Assembly: GCF_009759665.1 (NCBI RefSeq)
Contig: NZ_WQNE01000010.1
Location: forward strand, 62,001-126,000
Direction of reading: 5' to 3'
Length of the DNA stretch: 64,000 nucleotides
From: Bradyrhizobium cajani
GTDB taxonomy: Bacteria; Pseudomonadota; Alphaproteobacteria; Rhizobiales; Xanthobacteraceae
Part shown: positions 15,901-21,322 of the stretch, one piece after another
Numbering within the stretch: position 1 is the stretch's first letter
Layout: the number at the start of each line of letters is the position of its first letter
Position numbers and translations under genes: made by a program
The notes under the pieces: model-generated
Databases searched by the model: none
Seen by the model: only the letters and a program-made list of their open reading frames with translations
Told to the model about the DNA's origin: nothing

Positions 15901-16310
15901 TCGCCGAAGGTTGGCACGACACCGGCGACATCGTCGCAATCGACGCAGCCGGCTTCATCACCATCAAGGGCCGCGCCAAGCGCTTTGCCAAGATCGCAGG
16001 CGAAATGGTCTCGCTGTCGGCGGTCGAGAGCATCGCGACGGCACTGTGGCCGCAGGCCGCTTCGGTCGCCGTGTCGATCCCGGACCAGCGCAAGGGCGAG
16101 CGCATCGTGCTGCTGACGACGGAGAAGAATGCCGAGCGCAGCGCGATGCAGGGCCAGGCCAAGGCGATCGGCGCCTCGGAGCTGACCGTGCCCGCGGCGA
16201 TCATGGTGGTCGACAAGGTGCCGCTGCTCGGCACCGGCAAGACCGACTATGTCACCGCAACGACGATGGCCCGCGAGCAGGCGTCCGCGCCGGAGCGCGA
16301 GGTTGCGTGA
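12906..16310 (+). CDS. aas: Three-domain Aas: lysophospholipid flippase, acyltransferase, acyl-ACP synthetase
   Basis: 1134 residues. Residues 1-~410 are a 12-helix MFS module like LplT (FWAQFFSALNDNVLKNAL). About 430-620 is a PlsC-type acyltransferase with the HX4D motif H456-D461 and the FPEGR motif. From ~640 onward is an AMP-binding acyl-ACP synthetase whose P-loop TSGSEGTPKG lies near 792-801. The enzyme imports lysophosphatidylethanolamine, charges a fatty acid and re-acylates the lipid at the inner membrane. In E. coli the transporter (LplT) and the enzyme (Aas) are separate proteins. Here all three are one chain, a known arrangement in alphaproteobacteria. Its stop codon is part of a large palindrome shared with the convergent gene. 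Confidence 0.93.
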   Translation: MIRELMSSRRFAPLFWAQFFSALNDNVLKNALVIILLYSAATGHGDALVTVAGAVFIFPYFILSGLGGQLADKYIKSVVARRLKFAEIFAACFAAAGFFLHSVPLLFAALALFGIIAALFGPVKYAMLPDQLELGELATGNALVEGATFMAILLGTVAGGQFVAGSAHMGWVASAVVVLALLSWAFAARIPATTPSAPDLAVNANPWTSTLSLLKTLHADHRLWDGTVIVSWFWLVGAIVLSLLPALIKDVVGGTEGVVTLCLAIFAIGIAIGSLFAASLSHVRPNLALVPIGAIIMGFAGLDLAWAIGVTTKGQDITAVDFATSFAGLRMLVDFVAFAFGGGLFVVPSFAAVQAWSAPSERARIIAAGNVLQAAFMVVGSLFVALLQAGGLHVGWIFFGLGVASFGAVWFVLTKWGKEGVRDFGGLLFRALFRTEVRGLENLPPAGTRMLIAPNHVSLIDGPLLHAVLPIDASFAVDTGISKAWWAKPFLRVVKHYTMDPTKPLAARDLIRLVAAGEPVVIFPEGRITVSGSLMKVYDGTAMIADKADAVVVPVRIEGAQRSHLSYLNSSQIKRSWFPRVTVTILPPVKLPVDPSLKGKARRNAAGSALQDVMIDALVKNAMLDHTLFEALGHAYRDRDTGKVIIEDALGTKLTYRKLILGAQVLSRKLEAGTIAGENVGVLLPNSAGVAVVFMALQSIGRVPAMLNFSAGPVNVLAAMKAAQVKTVLTSKAFIEKGKLDKLMAAISAEARVVYLEDVRASIGVGDKIKGLLAGTAPRVVRQANDPAVVLFTSGSEGTPKGVVLSHRNILANAAQALARVDANANDKVFNVLPVFHSFGLTGGMMMPMLAGIPIYMYPSPLHYRIVPELIYQTGATILFGTDTFLTGYARSAHAYDFRTLRLVIAGAEAVKDRTRQVFMERYGIRILEGYGVTETAPVLAMNTPMANRPGTVGRLSPLMESRLDPVPGIEEGGRLSVRGPNVMLGYLRAENPGVLEPLAEGWHDTGDIVAIDAAGFITIKGRAKRFAKIAGEMVSLSAVESIATALWPQAASVAVSIPDQRKGERIVLLTTEKNAERSAMQGQAKAIGASELTVPAAIMVVDKVPLLGTGKTDYVTATTMAREQASAPEREVA

Positions 16311-16371
16311 GGTCCAGGCCACTTCCGTCGCACCGGCGGATGCGCGGTGCGACGGCGTGGCCCGACCTCAC
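16307..16371. terminator. Symmetric convergent terminator containing both stop codons
   Basis: GTGAGGTC at 16307-16314 pairs with GACCTCAC at 16364-16371. GGCCAC pairs with GTGGCC, and CCGTCGCACCG (16325-16335) pairs with CGGTGCGACGG (16345-16355). The result is one long, slightly interrupted hairpin. The TGA of aas (16308-16310) and the TGA of the convergent DsbB-like gene (complement 16368-16370) both lie in the outer arms. Bidirectional termination is inferred. Confidence 0.75.
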
Positions 16372-16934
16372 TTGAGCAGGAGATAGCGGACCGGGTTGTC
16401 GTCGCATTGACCCGCCCCGCACTCCAGCACGGTGGACAACAGATTTGCGGCAACCAGCAAGGCGAAGATCGCGAAAGCCGCGTTCGATGCGGGCCCCTTG
16501 AGGGGAGCGTCGCCGTCTCGCTTGCCGGCCACATCCTTCAGCATGAAGACAAGCGCAACATAGCCGACGATGCCGACCGCCGCGAGGAGCGCCCAGGTAT
16601 AGAAGTGCAGCCCGAACAGCGTCGAGCCGTATCCGGGATCGCCGGGCGCGAGATGCAGCGACACCTGCCGGATCGAGATGAATCCGGTGACGAGGCTTGC
16701 CACGAGGATCATCGCGTAGTGCGACGGCCTCTCACCAAAGCGCATGTTGAACAGGAAGCCCATGCCGGTCGCAATGAACCCCGCCCGTTGCAGCAAGCAA
16801 AGCGGACAGGGCAATTCGCCGAGCGCAAGCTGATAGGTGAACGCGACCACCAGGATTGCCGAGATCCCGAGCAGCCCAAGCGTATTCAGGATCGCGCTGA
16901 CGGCTCGTTGCTCGCTCATCGCGGTAGTGCCCAT
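16368..16934 (-). CDS. DsbB-family disulfide bond formation protein
   Basis: 188 residues with about four membrane helices. The first periplasmic loop carries C43-P-L-C46 in GELPCPLCLLQR, the quinone-coupled CXXC site of DsbB. The second loop has the family motif LHLAPGDPGYGS but no cysteines. Instead, a cysteine pair (C172, C177; ECGAGQC) sits after the last helix. In E. coli DsbB the second pair is in loop 2, so this is a distinct subfamily. It should re-oxidise a periplasmic thiol oxidase. Starts at residue 1 or at Met6 (16919) are both possible. The next gene upstream, 10 bp away, encodes a DUF5993 protein. Confidence 0.85.
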   Translation of the reverse strand: MGTTAMSEQRAVSAILNTLGLLGISAILVVAFTYQLALGELPCPLCLLQRAGFIATGMGFLFNMRFGERPSHYAMILVASLVTGFISIRQVSLHLAPGDPGYGSTLFGLHFYTWALLAAVGIVGYVALVFMLKDVAGKRDGDAPLKGPASNAAFAIFALLVAANLLSTVLECGAGQCDDNPVRYLLLK

Positions 16935-16944
16935 TTCGACACCG

Positions 16945-17103
16945 TCAGAACGACAGTTTCAGCGGATCGGTCGCGTGGTGGAAGAACCATGCGATCGTGA
17001 CGACGATCGTTGCACTCCAGAGCGCATAGCTCAGTCCCGCGCGCGAACGCCAGACAGCGGCGCAGCCTGCAAGCGCCAGCAGAAAAGGCAGAAACATGTA
17101 CAT
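16945..17103 (-). CDS. DUF5993-like small membrane protein
   Basis: 52 residues from MYMFLPFLLALAG at 17103. An in-frame upstream ATG at 17148 would add a non-hydrophobic leader. Two membrane helices are visible (about 3-17 and 22-38), then FFHHATDPLKLSF, which I recognise as the conserved C-terminus of DUF5993 proteins that usually neighbour DsbB-like genes. Its stop is 10 bp before the DsbB-like start, so the two form an operon. A partner role in disulfide chemistry is inferred from this pairing only. Confidence 0.75.
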   Translation of the reverse strand: MYMFLPFLLALAGCAAVWRSRAGLSYALWSATIVVTIAWFFHHATDPLKLSF

Positions 17104-17173
17104 GAGCGCGGGCTCCCCGGGCGATTCGCGCACTGCGCGAACGGCCAAGAGATACGTCAGCGCCGCACGCCCC

Positions 17174-18280
17174 TCAAGACCCGGCTTCGCTGCGCCGCTC
17201 CTGCGCGTAACGCACCAGCGCCGCGAAACGATAGATGCCGTGGACGAACTTGCCGTAGGGCATGGTAATGAACAGCGCGAACACCGCGCCGAGATGCAGC
17301 GCCAGCAGCGGCCCCATCGCGGCGGTCTCGCGCAGGACCAGAAGCGCCATGCCGGTGAGGCCGGTCAGGAACAGCATGGCGATGAAGCCGACATCCATGC
17401 CGTAGCTGATCTCATCGAGCAGCGCCGGATCGCGCCGCAGCTTGGCCATGAACAGCCCGACCGGCCCGATGATCAGGCCGATGCCGCCGAGCGTTCCGAG
17501 CACGACAGGCAGGTCCCACCACGGATACGGCGCCTCGCGGCCGAGCAGATAGTGATACAGCGTTGCGACCGAGGTCGCGGCAAAGCACAGCAGGAAGCCG
17601 TAGAAGGTCAGGTGGTGATAGAGCTTGCGCCGGTCGGTCGGCTTGTCGTCCTCGTTGTAGCAGCCGACGCCGCCGCCATGGAGATAGCGCAGTTCGCCGG
17701 CATCGCGGATCGCCTGAAAGATCGATCCGCCGTCGGCGCGGCTGCCGATCGGCGGACCGATGTCGCGCCAGAAGGCGCGCACGCTCATGACGAGCGCAAG
17801 GACCGCATAAAGGAATGCGGCGCTGAACAGCGCGGCCATCGCATTATGCGGCATCAGCCGGTAGAACGCGCCGGGTCCGGTGTGTACGCCGAACAGCACG
17901 CTGCGGTCGTTCAAGACGGCGAAGCCGAGGATGAAGGCCGCCATGCTCAGCGCAGCAACGATGCTGATGACGAGACCATTACGTGCGAAGGCGCCGGACA
18001 GCGCGCCCGGCCAGGCATAGGCTGCATAGGACTCCGCGCGCGCGACCGCGAGCGTCTTGGGAACATTGACGTTGAATTCATGCGGCGGCGAGAACTGGCA
18101 ATCGACATAGCAGGCGCCGCAGGCATGGCAGAGGTTAGCGAGATAATTGAGGTCGCCGTCGGAGAAGGCGCGGCGCATCTCCATAGCCGGGAATACCGCG
18201 CACAGACCCTCGCAGTAACGGCAGGAATTGCAGACCGTCATCAGACGGTCGGCTTCGTCCAGAATCCTAGTTCCGTGCAT
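17174..18280 (-). CDS. tcuB: TcuB: tricarballylate/citrate-utilisation electron-transfer protein
   Basis: 368 residues. Two N-terminal four-cysteine clusters (CNSCRYCEGLC and CHACGACYVDC) should bind [4Fe-4S] centres. A membrane domain of about six helices with several histidines, such as LYHHLTFYGFLLC, is suited to haem or quinone contact. TcuB re-oxidises the flavin of TcuA and passes electrons to the membrane. Its ATG overlaps the tcuA stop by 14 bp, showing coupled translation. The tcuC transporter is absent from the window. Confidence 0.92.
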   Translation of the reverse strand: MHGTRILDEADRLMTVCNSCRYCEGLCAVFPAMEMRRAFSDGDLNYLANLCHACGACYVDCQFSPPHEFNVNVPKTLAVARAESYAAYAWPGALSGAFARNGLVISIVAALSMAAFILGFAVLNDRSVLFGVHTGPGAFYRLMPHNAMAALFSAAFLYAVLALVMSVRAFWRDIGPPIGSRADGGSIFQAIRDAGELRYLHGGGVGCYNEDDKPTDRRKLYHHLTFYGFLLCFAATSVATLYHYLLGREAPYPWWDLPVVLGTLGGIGLIIGPVGLFMAKLRRDPALLDEISYGMDVGFIAMLFLTGLTGMALLVLRETAAMGPLLALHLGAVFALFITMPYGKFVHGIYRFAALVRYAQERRSEAGS

Positions 18281-19658
18281 GTTTCGCCGCTTCCCGTCCT
18301 GCGATCCGTCCGAACACGCTGCCGATGGTCATGCCCATGCCGGCCGCATAGCCCTTGCCGAGCACATTGCCGGCCATGATCTCGCCGGCCGCGAACATGT
18401 TGGCCGACGGCTTGCCGTCCGCCATCAGCATCCGCGCCTCCTTGGTTACGCGTGTGCCGAGATAGGTGAAGGTGATGCCGGGCCGCACCGGATAGGCGAG
18501 ATAAGGAGGCGTCTCGATCCGCCGCGCCCAATGGGTCTTCGGCGGCGTGATGCCTTCGGTTCGGCAGTCATCGAGGATGGTGTGGTCGAAGGTTCCGGGC
18601 CGCACAGCTGCGTTGAACTCTGTGATGGTCTTTTCCAGCGCCGCCGGATCGAGCTCCAGCTTGCCCGCAAGCTCCGCCACCGTTTGCCCGGCGATCGGCG
18701 GAAACAGCGTCGGCATGAAGCTCGTGACGACGGTCGAGTCGAAGATGATGTAGGCGATCTGGTCGGGCTGCGCCGCGACCAGCCGACCCCAGATCGCGTA
18801 ACGCTTCGGCCAGATGTCCTCGCCCTCGTCATAGAAGCGCTGCGCATGCTTGTTGACGACGATGCCGAACACGACGGAGTCGTGGCGCGTGATGATGCCG
18901 CCGTCGAATTTCGGCGCGCGGGCGTCGATCGCAACCGCATGGCACTGGGTGGGATCGCCGACCTCCTGCACGCCTTTGTCGAGCAGCATCTTCAGGATCG
19001 AGCCGCGATTATAGGGCGTACCGCGGATCAGGAAATTGTCGGCGGCCTCACCCCAATATTGCTTCAGCCATTCGATGTTGGCCTCGAACCCGCCCGCAGC
19101 GGCGACCAGCGTGGTGGCGCGGATCTCGGTCTCGCCCTTGATCGGCCGCTTGAGGCGCGCGGCGAGGAACATGCCGTCCTCGATCACGAGGTCGGTGACC
19201 TCGGCGTCGTATTCGACCTCGACGCCGAGCGTCTCGGCAGTGAGATAGAGCGCGTTGAGCATTGCGCGGCCACCGCCGAGGAAGAACGAGTTGGTGCGAC
19301 CGAGGCTCAGCGTGCCGCCGAGCGAGGGCTGCCAGCGCACGCCCTGCTCCACGATCCAGTTCAAGATGTCCTTGGACTCCCGGATCATGTGACGGGCGAG
19401 CACCTCGTCGGTCTGCCCGCCGGTGACGCGCAGCAGGTCCTCCCAGAACTCGTCTTCGGTGTAGGGGCCGGTCAGGATTTCGGTGGCGGCGTCATGGGCG
19501 CAACGCATGTTGCGGGTATGGCGGGTATTGCCGCCGCGATAGAATTTTGGCGCGCCTTCGAGCACCAGGACCGAGGCGCCACCGCGCCGCGCCGCGATCG
19601 CCGCGCACAGCGCCGCATTGCCGCCGCCGATCACCAGCACGTCGTATTTGCTGCCCAT
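18267..19658 (-). CDS. tcuA: TcuA: FAD-dependent tricarballylate dehydrogenase
   Basis: 463 residues. The N-terminal dinucleotide-binding motif VIGGGNAALCAA and the C-terminal MFAAGEIMAGNVLGKGYAAG place it in the fumarate-reductase/succinate-dehydrogenase flavoprotein family. The central GNTRHTRNMRCAH matches TcuA. It oxidises tricarballylate to cis-aconitate. The start MGSKYDVLVIGGG at 19658 fits the family. The frame continues upstream, but that part overlaps the divergent regulator's promoter. It is the first gene of the tcuAB operon, divergent from a GntR gene. Confidence 0.93.
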   Translation of the reverse strand: MGSKYDVLVIGGGNAALCAAIAARRGGASVLVLEGAPKFYRGGNTRHTRNMRCAHDAATEILTGPYTEDEFWEDLLRVTGGQTDEVLARHMIRESKDILNWIVEQGVRWQPSLGGTLSLGRTNSFFLGGGRAMLNALYLTAETLGVEVEYDAEVTDLVIEDGMFLAARLKRPIKGETEIRATTLVAAAGGFEANIEWLKQYWGEAADNFLIRGTPYNRGSILKMLLDKGVQEVGDPTQCHAVAIDARAPKFDGGIITRHDSVVFGIVVNKHAQRFYDEGEDIWPKRYAIWGRLVAAQPDQIAYIIFDSTVVTSFMPTLFPPIAGQTVAELAGKLELDPAALEKTITEFNAAVRPGTFDHTILDDCRTEGITPPKTHWARRIETPPYLAYPVRPGITFTYLGTRVTKEARMLMADGKPSANMFAAGEIMAGNVLGKGYAAGMGMTIGSVFGRIAGREAAKHARN

Positions 19659-19737
19659 GCCGTCTGCCCGATGCGACGAGGTTAGAGAAATTCTGCCCGC
19701 CAGCGGCCACAACAGAACCGGGCCGCCATTGCGTACT

Positions 19738-19749
19738 TTTGTATACAAA
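19738..19749. promoter_or_regulatory. TTTGTATACAAA operator between tcuA and the GntR gene
   Basis: A perfect 12-bp palindrome is followed by a half-site ATATACA (19751-19757). TGTATACA cores are typical of FCD-type GntR regulators. It lies 80 bp upstream of the tcuA start and 34-67 bp upstream of the regulator's candidate starts, so it can control both genes. Binding is inferred. Confidence 0.65.
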
Positions 19750-19782
19750 GATATACAGAGCTGTCGCAAGCGGCATCTCTGC

Positions 19783-20499
19783 ATGGGCAGGATGCGCTTT
19801 GCGCCCCGAGGACGCATGGCCAGACGCCCGGCAAAGGCAGGCGGATCGATCGCGCGCAGTGCCGGCGTCGCGCTGGGCGAAGCCGTGTTCCGCTCGCTCT
19901 GCGAGGCGCTCCAGGCCGGCAGCTACCGCGCCGGCGACCGGCTGCGCGAGGAGGAGGTCGCGCGGCGGCTGAGGGTCAGCCGCACCCCGGTCCGCGAAGC
20001 CCTGGGCCGGCTCGCGGCACGCGGCTTCGTCGAGCCCGCCGGCGGCCGCGGGCTGATCGTGCGCAACCTCGACATCTCCGAGGTGCTCGAGCTCTACGCC
20101 ATGCGCGAGATCATGGAAGGCGCCGCCGCGCGCCTCGCCGCCGAGCACGCCTCGACGCCCGAGATCGATGCGCTGAGGGATATCGAGCAGGCCTTTGTCG
20201 AAACACCCGCGGCCGACGCAGCCGAGATGGCAAGGCTCAATCGCAGTTTCCACGAGGCCATCTGCCGGGCCGCGCGCAACCGCTATCTCGACAACGCCTC
20301 CCGCGAATTGCAGGACTGGATCGCCCTGCTCGGCCCGACCACTTTCACCGTATCCGGCCGCCCCTCGACCAGCCACGGCGAGCACCGGTCCATCATCGAT
20401 GCGATCGCCGCGCGCGACGGCGACAAGGCCGAGCAGCTTGCGCGGGCGCATATCCGCGAGGCGCTGCGCTGCCGGCTGAAGCTGTTGCAGAAGCAGTAG
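19783..20499 (+). CDS. tcuR: GntR-family (FCD) regulator of the tcu operon
   Basis: 238 residues from ATG 19783, or 227 from ATG 19816 (MARRPAKAGG). An N-terminal winged HTH (LREEEVARRLRVSRTPVREALGRLAARG) precedes an all-helical FCD ligand domain with its metal/ligand histidines (NRSFHEAICRAARN, HGEHRSIIDAI). Divergence from tcuA and the operator between them indicate local control. In Salmonella the tcu regulator TcuR is a LysR protein, so this is an analogue rather than an orthologue and the symbol reflects role only. The basic leader before MARRPAK suggests the second start may be the true one. Confidence 0.83.
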   Translation: MGRMRFAPRGRMARRPAKAGGSIARSAGVALGEAVFRSLCEALQAGSYRAGDRLREEEVARRLRVSRTPVREALGRLAARGFVEPAGGRGLIVRNLDISEVLELYAMREIMEGAAARLAAEHASTPEIDALRDIEQAFVETPAADAAEMARLNRSFHEAICRAARNRYLDNASRELQDWIALLGPTTFTVSGRPSTSHGEHRSIIDAIAARDGDKAEQLARAHIREALRCRLKLLQKQ

Positions 20500-20508
20500 G
20501 CGCTGCGC

Positions 20509-20982
20509 TCAGGCGACCACGTCGGCGGCGACCGCCTTCAACACATCCCGCACGTCGGCCGGCCTAAGCCGCACCTGCAATCCGCGCTGGCCGCCGTTGA
20601 CATAGACCTGATCATGCGCGAACGCGCTCTGCTCGATCACGGTGCGCACCGGCTTGCGCTGCCCGAACGGACTGATGCCGCCAACCTTGTAGCCGGTGAC
20701 GCGTTCAGCCTCAGGCGGCTTCATCATCTGCGCCGACTTGCCGCCCGCCGCAGCGGCGAGCTTCTTCATCGAGACTTCCTGGTCGGACGGAACGACCACG
20801 CAGACCGGTCTGCCATCGACCAGCGCCATCAGCGTCTTCAAGACGCGCCCCGGATCCTCGCCGAGCGCGGCGGCGGCCTGGAGGCCGATGCTCTCGGCGT
20901 CGGGATCGTAGTCGTAGGTATGAACTGTAAAGGCTACACCGGCGCTCGCGAGCGCGCGCGTGGCGGGAGTGACTTTGGACAT
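20509..20982 (-). CDS. ybaK: Cys-tRNA(Pro)/aminoacyl-tRNA deacylase, YbaK/EbsC type
   Basis: 157 residues, full length for the family. It hydrolyses mischarged Cys-tRNA(Pro). Recognisable blocks are VLKTLMALVDGRPVCVVVPSDQEVSMKKLA, TGYKVGGISPFGQ and VYVNGGQRGLQ, which line the acyl pocket. It is convergent with the GntR gene (nine bases between stops) and followed upstream by a repeat-rich gap. Confidence 0.93.
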   Translation of the reverse strand: MSKVTPATRALASAGVAFTVHTYDYDPDAESIGLQAAAALGEDPGRVLKTLMALVDGRPVCVVVPSDQEVSMKKLAAAAGGKSAQMMKPPEAERVTGYKVGGISPFGQRKPVRTVIEQSAFAHDQVYVNGGQRGLQVRLRPADVRDVLKAVAADVVA

Positions 20983-21000
20983 GCGCGATGTGTAGCACCG

Positions 21001-21120
21001 TCATTGCGAGGAGCGAAGCGACGAAGCAATCCAGAACCCCGCCGCGGAAACAGTCTGGATTGCTTCGCGGAGCCTGTCATCGGGCCGCGCTCCGCGCGGA
21101 CCCGTTGGCTCGCAATGAGG
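21001..21120. repeat. Palindromic intergenic repeat, family A
   Basis: CATTGCGAG at 21002-21010 pairs with CTCGCAATG at 21109-21117. Inside, CGAAGCAATCCAGA (21022-21035) pairs with TCTGGATTGCTTCG (21054-21067). The same core occurs at 34013-34089. I recognise it as a family widespread between genes in Bradyrhizobium-type genomes. Function is unknown; it may act in mRNA 3'-end stability. Confidence 0.8.
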
Positions 21121-21152
21121 ACGCGGGCCCGTATGCGCGCCATGTCCTCAGT

Positions 21153-21278
21153 GTCGTCCCGGCGAACGCCGGACCCATAACCACAGGGAGGAGTTTGGCG
21201 GAGACCGGTTGTTCGGTACCTAGACTGTCCAAGACAGCGAGATCACGCGGCATGGGTCCCGGCGTTCGCCGGGACGAC
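21153..21278. repeat. Palindromic intergenic repeat, family B
   Basis: The unit at 21153-21178 (GTCGTCCCGGCGAACGCCGG then ACCCAT) is inverted at 21252-21278 (ATGGGTCCCGGCGTTCGCCG then GGACGAC). Each arm is itself a hairpin. It sits between family A and the fdsA stop and fills the ybaK-fdsA gap. Confidence 0.8.
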
Positions 21279-21322
21279 AGCTGTGGGTTGGCGACACAAT
21301 GCCGTCAAACGACGGCAGCACC

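Noticed and set aside
13878..16322. 814-residue minus-strand ORF
   Set aside because: Antisense shadow of aas. Composition is Arg/His/Gly-biased with no family features, as expected for the opposite frame of GC-rich coding DNA.
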